DNA of 64,000 bases from Pokkaliibacter sp046614695. Lineage in GTDB: Bacteria; Pseudomonadota; Gammaproteobacteria; Pseudomonadales; Balneatricaceae. Under the pieces are notes generated by a model. It was not told the DNA's origin. It did not search any database and saw only the letters and a list, made by a program, of their open reading frames with translations. The DNA lies in assembly GCF_046614695.1 (NCBI RefSeq), contig NZ_JBKKHQ010000015.1:1-64000 (forward strand). The letters run 5' to 3'. This document shows positions 1 to 9,340 of this stretch, piece by piece. Positions within the stretch are counted from its first letter, which is position 1. The number at the start of each line of letters is the position of its first letter. The translations under genes and the position numbers were made by a program.

Positions 1-3000
1 CCCGCCGGCAGCACCAGCGTGGACTTCGATCTCTCCACCATCGATGACAACCTGGCCGAAGGCAGCGAAGACCTGACGATTACTCTGGGCTCGATTACTG
101 GTGGTGGTTTTGAACAGATTGGCGCCGGCTCTGACAATGCTGTAACGACTAATATCGTCGATGAGACGGTTCCGACTAACCCAGCGCACGTCAATATCTA
201 TGGTCCTGGCGAACTGGATACGCTGCATGTCACCAACATGGGCCATTCCAACGCGGGCTATAACAACACCTTCGGTTACTTCGTGATGGATGACGACGGT
301 AATCCCGTATCCGGCGAAGTGCTGTTCTCCAGTGTTCGTCAGGAAGTTGGCGTCACTAAGGACATTGAAGGTGTTGATGCTGACAAAGTCGGTTACTTCA
401 TCATCTCCAACGGTGCTGCGCTGAACTCAAGCCTGGCCGATGGCGCCGAGCTGACCTTTACGAAAAACAGTGATGGAACCTGGACTGCCTACGCTGATGG
501 TGTTGCGCTCTCCGGACAGGTGCTGTTCTCTGAATCTTCTCTGAATGCAAACGGTCAGTCCTACGTTAAGGACAGCAGCGCCACGGGCAACTCCAACTGG
601 GAAGACACTCCAGGGGGCGGTGATAACGACTTTAATGACGTTAACATGCAGATCGACCGTTCGACCTACCAGGCAGACTCTATTCCTGAGGGCCGAAGTG
701 GCACCTTCACTGTGACGCTGGATCAGACGCCAACGGAAGATGTGACTGTTGAGCTGGTTTACTCCGGCGTTGCTGAAGACGGTACTGACTTCACCGCGAC
801 TCATACGGTGACGATTGCTGCCGGACAGCAAACGGCGACGTTTGATCTTTATGCCATCGATGACAATCTGGTAGAGGGTGATGAAATCGTCACTGTCTCT
901 ATCGGTACGATCTCAGGTGGTGGCTTCGAAGCGGTGGAAGCGGGGGCGAATAACTCTGCGACAGCAACCATCGTCGATAATGATGCAGCTGTGGTTTCCA
1001 TCTCTGGACCTGATGAAATCACAGAAGGAGACAGTGGTGTCTATACCATTTCTCTGACCAATCCGGTGGCCAACGATGTGGTCGTGCAGCTGGTGTATAC
1101 CGGTACTGCGACTGATGGCACGGATTACACGTCCGTGGCCAGTGTCACCATTGCCGCTGGCAGTACCAGTGTCGATTTCGATATCGCAACGATCGATGAC
1201 AACATCGCCGAAAATTGCGAGAACTTCACGGTGACGCTGGGCAACATTAGTGCTGGCTCCATCACTGCGATTTCTGCAGGCGCTGATGACAGCGTGACCA
1301 CCAAGATTCTGGATGAGTCGGTTCCGACAGATCCGGATGACCAGACTGCGCTTGTCAGCATCGCCGGACCTGACCAGATCACTGAAGGTGAAAGCGGTAC
1401 CTTCACTGTGTCTCTTAGCCAGACCCCAACCACCGACGTCACTGTGCAGCTGACCTACAGCGGTACAGCAACGGATGGTTCTGACTACACGGCCGTGACT
1501 TCTGTCGTTATCGCTGCGGGTACTACCAGTGTTGATTTCAACCTGGCCACCATCGATGACAATTACGCGGAAGGCTCCGAAAATGTAGTCATCTCTGTTG
1601 GTAACATCAGCGGCGGTGGCTTCGAGGATGTTCGTGCTGGTGCAGAGGGTTCTGTCACCACTGCGATTGTCGATGAAACCACGCCGGTGACTCCTGATGA
1701 CCAGACCGCACTGGTTAATATCTACGGTCCTGGTGAGTCGGAAGGTATTACTGTCACCAATATGGGTGATGTGACTGCGGCCTTCAGTAACACCTTTGGC
1801 TACTACGTGATGTCCGATGACGGCACGCCACAGACGGGTGAGATCCTGTTCGCCAACGTTAAGGCGGATATTGGTGTGACCAAAGAGATCACCGGTGTTG
1901 ATGCTGACAAAGTTGGCTACTTCATCATCCCCAACGGCTTTAACCTGAATGCCAGCCTGAGTGCTGATGCCGAGCTGACTTTCAGTAAGGACAGCGATGG
2001 TAACTGGGTCGCCTTTGCAGGCGGTGTGGCATTGTCTGGCGCCGTGCTCTTCTCTAATTCTGACCTGAATGCCGCTGGCGTGAACTACGTCATGGATGCG
2101 CTTGCCGAGCTGGGTAACTCCAACTGGGAAGATCTGATTGGTGGTGGAGACTTCGACTTTAACGACGTCAACATGGAGATCGATCGCTTCACTTATGATG
2201 CATCGCAAATTCGTGAAGGCGATACCGGTACCTTTACCGTAACTCTGGATCAGGTGCCCACCGAAGATGTCACCGTGCAGCTGACCTACAGCGGCGTTGC
2301 TATCGATGGCACTGACTTCACTTCCACTCATACCGTGACCATCGCTGCTGGACAGCAGACAGCGACCTTCGATCTCTATGCGATCGATGACAATCTGGTC
2401 GAAGGCGACGAGATTGTTAACGTCTCTATCACCAGTGTGACGGGTGGTGGCTTTGAAGATATTCGTGCGGGTGATCATGACACCGCTACGGCCACCATTA
2501 TTGATGATGACATCAGTGTTATCTCTGTGACGGCGGTCCAGGCACGTGCTGTCGAGGAAGACGGTTCAGGTACACAGCAAAATGCGGTGTTCGCCATCTC
2601 CATGAGTAATCCAAGTGCGTATGACACCACCATGGTGGTGAGCGTTGCTCCACGCGGAACGACAGCGGGTATTGATGGCAATGATGCTTCCAGCATCACC
2701 GTCATGGTCGATGGCAAGTCGACGACGTTGACCTGGGATGCCTCTGCCAATGCTTATACTGGCAACGTTACATTCCCTGCAGGCGTCACCTCCGCAGAGC
2801 TGACACTGGTTGCGGCTGATGATGGCAACTACGAAGGTCTTGAGAAGTTCACTGTATCGGTCACTGATGCGGCCACTAACGGTATGGATCTGAACGATGC
2901 CAGCGCTAAAGGCACCATCGTTGACAGCTTCAAGCTGGATACACTGGGTACGATCAGCCTGTCTGAGGAAGGACTGCATACTGGTAATGCCGATAACACC

Positions 3001-5790
3001 GGCTCTCCGGATACCACCAATGCGACCGAGGCCTCTGGCCAGTTGACCATGAATGGTGGCGATGCTCTGACCAGTGACATTACCTTGTCACTCAGTGCCC
3101 CAACAACGGCCTATACCTCCAATGGTGTGCCTGTCACCTGGTATGTCTCCAGTGATGGCCACACTCTGGTGGGTAAAGCCGGCAGTGAAACCATTGCGAC
3201 TGTCACGCTTAATAATGATGGTCAGTATCATGTTGAGCTTAAAGGTGCACTGGATCATGCGGATACCACCACTGAAGATGCTCTGGCACTGAATATCGGT
3301 GTCACCGCAACATCAACGACTGGTGTTGTGTCTCAGGGCTCCATTGCTCTATCGGTGGAGGATGACTCTCCTGTGGCAGTGGATCAGTCCGCCATGGCGT
3401 ACTCTACGCCTGCAAATATCAACATCACGCTGGCAATTGATATCTCTGGCTCGATGAACTCCAACGACGTCGATGGCTACAACTCGCGTCTGGATGCTGC
3501 GCAGCAGGTCATTAGCAAGCTGATTGATCAGTACGGTGAGGAAGCCGGCAACGTCCGCATCTCTATCGTGGCCTTTGCCTCTGATAGTCAGATTGATGGC
3601 GATGCCTGGGTGGATCTTGTAACCGCCAAATCCATCATTGCTCAACTGCAGGCGAATGGTGGTACGGACTATGACTCCGCAGTAGCCTCTATTGAAGCGC
3701 TCTATACCGGTGCTAACGCCGACAAGATGCTGACGGATGCGCAGAACGTGCTGTACTTCATCTCCGATGGTGAACCCAACGAAGATAACAACACCGGCAC
3801 GCTGGGGCTGATTGGTCAGGAAGTATCTGACTGGCAGAACTTCCTGATCCAGAACAGCATCACTGCTTACGCGCTGGGTGTGTCCAACAGCTACATGGAT
3901 AGCATTGCCTTTGATGGCGTTACAGCCAGCAACATGCTGTCCGTGGGTTTGGGTTCAATCGGTGACCTGCTGAACTTTGTGGTTAGCACCATCACTGTCA
4001 AAGAAGGTACTGGCAACCTGGCAGAAGGCGGGTTCGGTGCGGATGGTGGTAACGTCTTGTCATTGACGATGGACGGCGTGACCTACACCTACGATGCCGA
4101 TACCAAGACGATCTCCACCAGTGATGGTAGTACGGCTGACTTTGATGATTCCTGCAGTGAGCTGAGCATCGAAGGTCAGTACGGCACGCTGACTGTGAAT
4201 ATGGAAACAGGTAGCTACGACTACACGCCAACGCCCGGTCTGGCCGAAGGGAAGTACAGCGAGTCTGTCTCCTTCACGCTGACGGATAACGATGGTGATA
4301 CCTCATCAGCGAACCTGAACCTCGGCGTCACAGTCGCCAAAGGTGGGCTGACGGTTGATGCCAACGTCGATGCCAATATCACAGGCTCTCTGGGCTCGGA
4401 TGTTATCGTCGGTGATACCGGCGGTGTGACTACCACCACCAGTGGTTATGCGAACTACAACATCTCCCTGATTCTTGATGTATCAGGCAGCATGAAAGGT
4501 GATCGCCTGACTAACATGAAGACTGCCGTGAACTCTCTGCTGAGCCAGCTGGCAAACTATGAAGGTGCGGTAAACATCCAGATCACCGCCTTTGCTGGTG
4601 TTGCTCATCAGGTACTGCAGATTGATGGCTTTGATACGACAGATCTGGCGGCAGCCCAGGCTGCGGTAACGGCTCTGGTCACTGGCAACACAACGAACTA
4701 TGAAGCGGCCTTTACCGTCTCTAACAACTGGTTTGCTTCGCAGACAGCAGAGGGTTACACCGCCTCCGCTGACTACAGTAATACCGCGTTCTTCCTGACG
4801 GATGGCGAGCCTAAGGCCTACACCAACACGACTGGTGGTGTAAGCTACAACGATTACGAGGCTTACCTGGAAGGACATCAGGCGTATAACAACCTGGTAT
4901 CCAGCGGTGTTACCGTGAATGCGGTGGGCATGGGCATCGCCTCCGGATCAACGGCGGGCGCAGTGCTGACTCAGTTTGATAGTGATGGTACGCCGGATTA
5001 TGTGGCGGACTCTCATGATGCAACGGATCTGACTGCAGTTCTTCAGGGAGCATTGACCGTCACGATCGCTAAGGATATGGGCTCTGACACCATCAGCGGT
5101 GGTGATGGTGATGACATTATCTTCGGTGACAGTGTGAACTCAGATCATCTGAGCTGGACTGGTCATGCGGCCGGTACTCACGATGGCATGGGCTATGATG
5201 GTCTGGTGGATTATCTGACTGAACTCAAGGGCGGTACAGCACCGACTGATGATGAGCTCAGAAACTACATCATGAACAATGCTGATAGCCTGAATGATGA
5301 TAGTCAGACCAATGGCGGAAATGACATTCTTTCCGGTGGTGATGGTAACGACATCATTTACGGACAGGGTGGTGATGACACTCTGATCGGTGGTAAAGGT
5401 GATGACATTCTGCATGGCGGCCAGGGTAGCGATACCTTCGTTTGGCAGCAGGGTGATCAGGGAACAGTAGGCAATGCATCTGTGGATGTTGTTGCTGACT
5501 TTAACCTCACCGCTTCTGCTACCGCTGAGAACCACGATGTTCTGGATCTGTCTGACTTGCTGCCGGATACCCAAGGTCAGGATCTGACTCAGTATCTGCA
5601 CTTCGAGAAGTCCGATACCGATACGGTGGTTTACGTCAGTACAGAAGGTAAGTTCACTACTTCTGATCACTCTGATGCAGATCAGGTCATTACGCTGAAG
5701 AATGTGGACATCAGCTCTGCCGGTAGCTCGGATGCCGAGATCATCAGCCATATGCTGAATAACCAGCAGTTGGTGGTCGATCACACCTGA
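1..5790 (+). CDS. Giant RTX-type adhesin secreted by a type I system, 5' end missing
   Basis: The reading frame is open from base 1 and begins inside a Calx-beta repeat, so the true start lies upstream; 1929 residues are visible. Visible order: end of a Calx-beta repeat (1-60), a DUF4114 domain (about 64-219, with NSNWED and DFNDVN), three Calx-beta repeats (220-561), a second DUF4114 (572-728), two more Calx-beta-like repeats (729-977), a T1SS-143-like repeat (980-1123), and two VWA domains with MIDAS motifs DISGS at 1147 and DVSGS at 1493. RTX nonapeptides (GGDGDD, GGDGND, GGKGDD) lie at about 1695-1709 and 1771-1813, followed by a C-terminal secretion region. Family knowledge: such proteins pass through ABC/MFP/TolC exporters and mediate Ca-dependent adhesion or biofilm formation. 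The ligand is unknown. No exporter genes lie in the window. Confidence 0.9.
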   Translation, partial: PAGSTSVDFDLSTIDDNLAEGSEDLTITLGSITGGGFEQIGAGSDNAVTTNIVDETVPTNPAHVNIYGPGELDTLHVTNMGHSNAGYNNTFGYFVMDDDGNPVSGEVLFSSVRQEVGVTKDIEGVDADKVGYFIISNGAALNSSLADGAELTFTKNSDGTWTAYADGVALSGQVLFSESSLNANGQSYVKDSSATGNSNWEDTPGGGDNDFNDVNMQIDRSTYQADSIPEGRSGTFTVTLDQTPTEDVTVELVYSGVAEDGTDFTATHTVTIAAGQQTATFDLYAIDDNLVEGDEIVTVSIGTISGGGFEAVEAGANNSATATIVDNDAAVVSISGPDEITEGDSGVYTISLTNPVANDVVVQLVYTGTATDGTDYTSVASVTIAAGSTSVDFDIATIDDNIAENCENFTVTLGNISAGSITAISAGADDSVTTKILDESVPTDPDDQTALVSIAGPDQITEGESGTFTVSLSQTPTTDVTVQLTYSGTATDGSDYTAVTSVVIAAGTTSVDFNLATIDDNYAEGSENVVISVGNISGGGFEDVRAGAEGSVTTAIVDETTPVTPDDQTALVNIYGPGESEGITVTNMGDVTAAFSNTFGYYVMSDDGTPQTGEILFANVKADIGVTKEITGVDADKVGYFIIPNGFNLNASLSADAELTFSKDSDGNWVAFAGGVALSGAVLFSNSDLNAAGVNYVMDALAELGNSNWEDLIGGGDFDFNDVNMEIDRFTYDASQIREGDTGTFTVTLDQVPTEDVTVQLTYSGVAIDGTDFTSTHTVTIAAGQQTATFDLYAIDDNLVEGDEIVNVSITSVTGGGFEDIRAGDHDTATATIIDDDISVISVTAVQARAVEEDGSGTQQNAVFAISMSNPSAYDTTMVVSVAPRGTTAGIDGNDASSITVMVDGKSTTLTWDASANAYTGNVTFPAGVTSAELTLVAADDGNYEGLEKFTVSVTDAATNGMDLNDASAKGTIVDSFKLDTLGTISLSEEGLHTGNADNTGSPDTTNATEASGQLTMNGGDALTSDITLSLSAPTTAYTSNGVPVTWYVSSDGHTLVGKAGSETIATVTLNNDGQYHVELKGALDHADTTTEDALALNIGVTATSTTGVVSQGSIALSVEDDSPVAVDQSAMAYSTPANINITLAIDISGSMNSNDVDGYNSRLDAAQQVISKLIDQYGEEAGNVRISIVAFASDSQIDGDAWVDLVTAKSIIAQLQANGGTDYDSAVASIEALYTGANADKMLTDAQNVLYFISDGEPNEDNNTGTLGLIGQEVSDWQNFLIQNSITAYALGVSNSYMDSIAFDGVTASNMLSVGLGSIGDLLNFVVSTITVKEGTGNLAEGGFGADGGNVLSLTMDGVTYTYDADTKTISTSDGSTADFDDSCSELSIEGQYGTLTVNMETGSYDYTPTPGLAEGKYSESVSFTLTDNDGDTSSANLNLGVTVAKGGLTVDANVDANITGSLGSDVIVGDTGGVTTTTSGYANYNISLILDVSGSMKGDRLTNMKTAVNSLLSQLANYEGAVNIQITAFAGVAHQVLQIDGFDTTDLAAAQAAVTALVTGNTTNYEAAFTVSNNWFASQTAEGYTASADYSNTAFFLTDGEPKAYTNTTGGVSYNDYEAYLEGHQAYNNLVSSGVTVNAVGMGIASGSTAGAVLTQFDSDGTPDYVADSHDATDLTAVLQGALTVTIAKDMGSDTISGGDGDDIIFGDSVNSDHLSWTGHAAGTHDGMGYDGLVDYLTELKGGTAPTDDELRNYIMNNADSLNDDSQTNGGNDILSGGDGNDIIYGQGGDDTLIGGKGDDILHGGQGSDTFVWQQGDQGTVGNASVDVVADFNLTASATAENHDVLDLSDLLPDTQGQDLTQYLHFEKSDTDTVVYVSTEGKFTTSDHSDADQVITLKNVDISSAGSSDAEIISHMLNNQQLVVDHT

Positions 5791-5805
5791 TCGATTCGCT
5801 GACCT

Positions 5806-5838
5806 AAAAAACCGCCATCTCGTATGGCGGTTTTTTTT
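5806..5838 (+). terminator. Rho-independent terminator of the adhesin gene
   Basis: An 8-bp stem ACCGCCAT/ATGGCGGT (5811-5818 with 5824-5831) has a 5-nt loop and runs into eight T residues. It starts 16 bases after the adhesin stop codon. Confidence 0.9.
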
Positions 5839-5926
5839 ATGCCCTGAAAAAGAATGGAAGACAAAGGGGGTAAAAGAATTTGGTTCTAAGTGTCTGGATG
5901 GGTACAGACGAGGGTAAGCTCACAAA

Positions 5927-5958
5927 TGAAAAAGCCCCGCTTATTAGGCGAGGCTTTC
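5927..5958 (-). terminator. Rho-independent terminator of the hibernation factor gene
   Basis: Read on the minus strand, a 10-bp stem (AAAGCCTCGC with GCGGGGCTTT, one G-U pair) has a 7-nt loop and a T-run. It lies 50 bases downstream of the hpf-like gene. Confidence 0.8.
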
Positions 5959-6009
5959 AGAATCAATGATCGCAGATTGTAATGTCAGCGATGTAATAAG
6001 TGTGATGAC

Positions 6010-6369
6010 TTAGTTAATTGCGACTGCCGAAATAGCGGGGGTCATGTCCGGTACGGGGACGCGTTTCATGCCACAGGCGCGTTTGGGTTCAACCAGACGG
6101 CGTTTTTTCTCGGCTTGCTTACGTACTTTCTCTCCCAGATGGTCGATGGCCTGATAAAGATTTTCGCCGCTTGCTTTGGCGAAGTAACGACCTTGGTCAG
6201 ATTGCAGCTTGGCCTCAATGCAGGTCATTCGACCATCCTGAGTCAGGGTCACGTGGAGATCGAGAATATGATCTTCCAAGCCAGTATGCTGAATCAGTTT
6301 TTGCATGAGACGTTCACGCACGGCGGTGGAGAGTTTGGCATCGTTAAGATTGCTAATGCGGACTTGCAT
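6010..6369 (-). CDS. hpf: HPF/YfiA-family ribosome hibernation (ribosome-associated) protein
   Basis: This 119-residue protein matches the short HPF/RaiA family: it opens with an MQVRISN-like strand, has a central beta-alpha-beta fold, and an ENLYQAIDHLGEKVRKQ helix typical of the C-terminal part. Family members bind the 30S decoding centre in stationary phase and promote inactive 70S or 100S ribosomes. There is no long C-terminal dimerisation domain, so it is the short form. Two ATG codons are adjacent (6372 and 6369). The AGGAGG site is 3 nt from the first and 6 nt from the second, so the second was chosen. The gene stands alone, far from rpoN where hpf often lies. A YfiA-type inhibitor rather than HPF proper is possible. 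Confidence 0.85.
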   Translation of the reverse strand: MQVRISNLNDAKLSTAVRERLMQKLIQHTGLEDHILDLHVTLTQDGRMTCIEAKLQSDQGRYFAKASGENLYQAIDHLGEKVRKQAEKKRRLVEPKRACGMKRVPVPDMTPAISAVAIN

Positions 6370-6621
6370 CATGTGCCTCCTGTACGCTTGAACAAGGATC
6401 TGAAACTCAGATCATCCTGAAAGTTTTAACTAAGTGGTAACTCCTTTGTGATGTGTTTGTAGCTTTAGAAAAGCATAAGCCGATGAGACTGGCAAGTAAG
6501 TAAATGCGTGAGATCTGCTAAGAAAGGTAACAGCTTGATTCTGAACAATATCTATAAAAAAGATGGCTGTTACGCCTGAGGAAGATTGGGGAGAGGCAGG
6601 AAAAAGCAGTAAAGAACAGGC

Positions 6622-6702
6622 AAAAAATAAGGGTAGGTGCTTCCTACCCTCCAAACCTGTGAAGACACTCGCTACCGGTGTATGCCATCAGGCAGCAAGA
6701 TG
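6622..6702 (-). ncRNA. Candidate structured small RNA (about 81 nt), unknown family
   Basis: A minus-strand transcription unit with no credible reading frame lies between hpf and the 70-residue gene. It has a sigma70-like promoter just upstream. A 5' hairpin pairs 6691-6699 with 6668-6676 (9 bp, two G-U pairs, 14-nt loop). A 3' terminator hairpin (6631-6649, 7-bp GGGTAGG/CCTACCC stem) is followed by TTATTTTTTG. The terminator loop contains AGGAAG and another GGA lies before the stem; this hints weakly at CsrA/RsmA binding, but two sites are too few to assign it to the CsrB/RsmZ class. It does not resemble 4.5S, 6S, tmRNA or RNase P RNA. Inferred from structure only. Confidence 0.5.
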
Positions 6703-6708
6703 GGCAGC

Positions 6709-6738
6709 ATTCTACCACTACCCTCAAGCCTGTTTCAA
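6709..6738 (-). promoter_or_regulatory. Sigma70-like promoter of the candidate small RNA
   Basis: On the minus strand TTGAAA (6738-6733) is followed after 18 bp by TAGAAT (6714-6709). The predicted start is about 6702. Confidence 0.55.
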
Positions 6739-6798
6739 ATATCAAACGTATGATTATTATTTAAAGCGTTTTAAGGATTGTCTGTCTCGTCGATCAGA

Positions 6799-7011
6799 TT
6801 AATCAAAGAGTCGACGCAAGGTCCGGTGGCTTGGGAAGGTATCTACATCGCGCCAGTCATGCTTTAGCTGCCCAGCTTCGCAGATCCGGTAATGGCTGGG
6901 TTGGCGACTTCCCTTGGGATAACAGCCGTGAACTTCATACTGTTGGTAACCCAAGGCGAGAACCGCGATTTTTTTCAGCTTGGAGGAGGAATCGGAGGTG
7001 TTAGTCGACAT
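6799..7011 (-). CDS. Small protein of unknown function (70 aa)
   Basis: Family not recognised. The protein starts with a Ser/Thr-rich stretch and a short hydrophobic, basic segment (KLKKIAVLALGYQQYEVHG), then a polar tail with several His, Arg and Asp residues (HDWRDVDTF, SHRTLRRLFD). There is no signal peptide or clear membrane helix. Translation is well supported: AAGGAG lies 9 nt before the ATG on the minus strand. It ends about 60 bases upstream of the candidate small RNA promoter, in the same orientation. Confidence 0.6.
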   Translation of the reverse strand: MSTNTSDSSSKLKKIAVLALGYQQYEVHGCYPKGSRQPSHYRICEAGQLKHDWRDVDTFPSHRTLRRLFD

Positions 7012-7519
7012 GGTAGGCCACTCCTTTTTGTCATTGTTAGTGATGGCATTGCCCTAAGGTGCTTACTGGCGAATAAGCAAGCTAACGCCCAACGCAGCTA
7101 AACCGTAGGAAACGACAATCTGCTAACACCGAAGCGCACCCTGTCAGTGATCTTCATCACTCCCCACAACAGAGCATTCTGGTATTGAGCCTGATTCCAG
7201 GACAGTGCCTAAAAATGCCGGAATCGCAACAGCGTGAGTCACAGCAATTTTTGACGAATTATGCCTCTTGAGGGCGGATTTAAACCCACGCAAGAGGCGT
7301 AACAAAAAAGCCCGCCTGACATGGCCTTTGAATTATGGAATGGAGCCTGACAGAGTAACGTGACACCGGTATGAAACTTCGAAGTCATTGTGCCGATCTG
7401 AACATGGCTAAAACATACTGATCTCACACAAAAGTACTGCTTTTGTCTGCTTCTTGGTCATAGGCGCACTGATTCGACTGGGGTAGTATGGTTTGGCGTG
7501 CTGACAAGAGTTTTGACTT
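7012..7519. other. 508-bp intergenic region with several hairpins, no gene seen
   Basis: It separates a minus-strand gene from ycaO, so it must hold two divergent promoters, though no convincing -35/-10 pair was found. Structures seen: a perfect hairpin AGTGAT-CTTC-ATCACT at 7146-7161 without a T-run, a pairing of GATTCC with GGAATC around 7190-7227, and the 12-bp inverted repeat at 7259-7302 listed separately. Short frames here have neither ribosome binding sites nor recognisable products. Confidence 0.5.
7259..7302. repeat. 12-bp inverted repeat with 20-nt spacer
   Basis: TTATGCCTCTTG (7259-7270) pairs with CAAGAGGCGTAA (7291-7302) with one G-U type mismatch. The spacer carries a short GGG/CCC pairing. 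It could be an operator, a leader RNA structure or a remnant terminator (on the plus strand CAAAAAAG follows, but no T-run). Its role is unknown. Confidence 0.4.
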
Positions 7520-9289
7520 ATGGTGGTTACATCACAACTGGCTGCGATGACTGATCTGGAAGAGGTCAGAAAGTTCATGGAAACGGTGCTTGCTGAGCGC
7601 GGTTTCAGTCTTGTTGTCTCTGGATGGAACCATCCGATTGCGAATGTGTGGTCAGTACGCGTCGGTATTAGTGAATGCCCTCAGCTGGTGGCGAACGGCA
7701 AAGGTATTAGCCAGACAGCAGCTTTGGTTTCTGCCATGGGGGAGATGCTGGAGCGTTTGAGCTGTAATTATTTCTTCAATGGCCTGTATTTATCTGCATC
7801 GGCCTGTGATGAAGAGTTTGTCTACAACCCGCATGAGAAATGGTTTCCTTTCGAGGACGGCGCCTGGCCCAGCGGTTTGCTGGATGAGGCCATGCTGGCC
7901 CATTACAACCTCAGCCATCATATGACTCCGGAAGAGCTGGTGGACAATGGTAGCGGTAATCGAAAACGCGGCCTTTGTGCCTTGCCTTTTACGCGCCAGC
8001 GACAGCAACAGCGAGTCTGGATCCCCGTTAATATCATCAGCAATCTCTATGTCGGCAATGGGATGGCGGTGGGTAACGATCGGGATGCTGCCCGTGTACA
8101 GGCATTATCAGAGATTTTTGAGCGCCACATCAAAACCACCATCATCACGGATGGGATTAGCCTGCCACCGGTGCCGAAGCCTGTGCTGGCTCGCTATCCA
8201 CATATTCTGGAAATGAAATCCGAACTGGAAAGCAAAGGCTGGATCGTCGAGGTTAAAGATGCTTCGCTGAATGGCCGTTTTCCGCTGATTAACGTTAACC
8301 TTCTGCATCCGGTGACGGGCGGGTGCTTCTCTTGTTTTGGCGCACACCCTCGTTTCCAGACAGCACTTGAGCGGGCTTTTACTGAGCAGCTACAGGGCCG
8401 GACTCTGGAGAGTCTTAATAATCTTCCAGAGCCGACTTTTGACCTTAATCGTGTGGCAGAGCAAGCCAACCTGGATGCGCATTTTAGTCGTTTTACCGGC
8501 TGCGTCAGCTGGGATCTGTTCAGTGAGAAGCATGACTACCACTTTGTTGACTGGGATATTCCGGGAAGCTCCACGCTGCAATTTGAGCATCTGTGTGATT
8601 TGATCCATCGCGTTGATATGGACATTTACATCGCTGACTACGATTTCATGGGAGTGCCTGCCTGCCGGATTATCGTGCCTGGCATGAGTGAAGTTCATCC
8701 GGTATCGCGCCTGATGCAACGTAATGACAATCGGGGCTATGTTCTTCGGCCGGCGCTACTCAGCCTGCCTGATCTTAGTGCCAGTGAAAGGCGTGAGTTA
8801 CTCGATCAGCTTGAGGATCTGGAATTATCTCCTGGTTCACTAATGGCCGGGGTGATAGGGGTTCTTGCTGATACCGATTCATCCTGGGATCAGCTTTCTT
8901 ATGCCGAGTTGCGTCTACTGATCAACCTTAGTTTGGGCGAGCGTGAGCAGCTGGAGGATGATCTTAAAGTGATCCTGAGTTTGCCGCTGCCGACGAGTCG
9001 CATTCGCCGCTATCGCTGCCTGAATATTCTTTGGCAACTTGATCGTGATTTGCATCGTTCTCTGGAGTCCTACCGCGGAATTCTGATACGAGTATTTGGT
9101 CAGGCGCTGGTGGATCAATGCATTGCGATGCTCGAAGGTCAGGCAGAATTCCCCGGATTCTTTACCGCCGGCTCTCATCTGGAAGGGTTTGAGCGGCACC
9201 AGCAAGTATTGCAGCTCCGATCCAAAGTGCAGAAAGCGAAAGAGCGATTCTGCAAGCCTTTGACAGCGTTGCCCGCGAACGACGCTTGA
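7520..9289 (+). CDS. ycaO: YcaO-type ATP-dependent cyclodehydratase-like protein (RimO partner)
   Basis: At 589 residues it is close to E. coli YcaO (about 586) and follows it along the whole length: NVWSVRV near the start, NGKGISQTAALVSAMGE, ERLSCNYFF, NEKWFPF-like HEKWFPFED, NLYVGNGMAVGN, ARVQALSEIFER, CFGAHP, IADYDFMGVPACRIIVPGMS and a C-terminal helical region. YcaO-fold proteins bind ATP to activate amide backbones; E. coli YcaO is implicated in beta-methylthiolation of ribosomal protein S12 with RimO. The start at 7520 has only a weak AAGAG site about 10 nt upstream; an ATG at 7547 is an alternative. No precursor peptide or dehydrogenase gene is adjacent, so a natural-product azoline cluster is unlikely. 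Confidence 0.88.
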   Translation: MVVTSQLAAMTDLEEVRKFMETVLAERGFSLVVSGWNHPIANVWSVRVGISECPQLVANGKGISQTAALVSAMGEMLERLSCNYFFNGLYLSASACDEEFVYNPHEKWFPFEDGAWPSGLLDEAMLAHYNLSHHMTPEELVDNGSGNRKRGLCALPFTRQRQQQRVWIPVNIISNLYVGNGMAVGNDRDAARVQALSEIFERHIKTTIITDGISLPPVPKPVLARYPHILEMKSELESKGWIVEVKDASLNGRFPLINVNLLHPVTGGCFSCFGAHPRFQTALERAFTEQLQGRTLESLNNLPEPTFDLNRVAEQANLDAHFSRFTGCVSWDLFSEKHDYHFVDWDIPGSSTLQFEHLCDLIHRVDMDIYIADYDFMGVPACRIIVPGMSEVHPVSRLMQRNDNRGYVLRPALLSLPDLSASERRELLDQLEDLELSPGSLMAGVIGVLADTDSSWDQLSYAELRLLINLSLGEREQLEDDLKVILSLPLPTSRIRRYRCLNILWQLDRDLHRSLESYRGILIRVFGQALVDQCIAMLEGQAEFPGFFTAGSHLEGFERHQQVLQLRSKVQKAKERFCKPLTALPANDA

Positions 9290-9340
9290 GTCATTCTTTG
9301 AATCTAAGTACTGTATATCCATCCAATAAAAGAGGTGGGT

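Noticed and set aside
913..2478. A 521-codon open frame on the minus strand inside the adhesin gene
   Set aside because: It lies opposite a repetitive, strongly coding region and has no ribosome binding site or recognisable domain. Repeats on the coding strand create such frames.
6622..6702. Assignment of the RNA candidate to 4.5S, 6S or RsmY/RsmZ families
   Set aside because: Sequence and length do not fit 4.5S or 6S RNA, and only two GGA motifs are present, too few for a CsrA/RsmA sponge.
6563..6802. A 79-codon plus-strand frame
   Set aside because: It has no ribosome binding site, an incoherent composition, and overlaps the better-supported minus-strand RNA gene.
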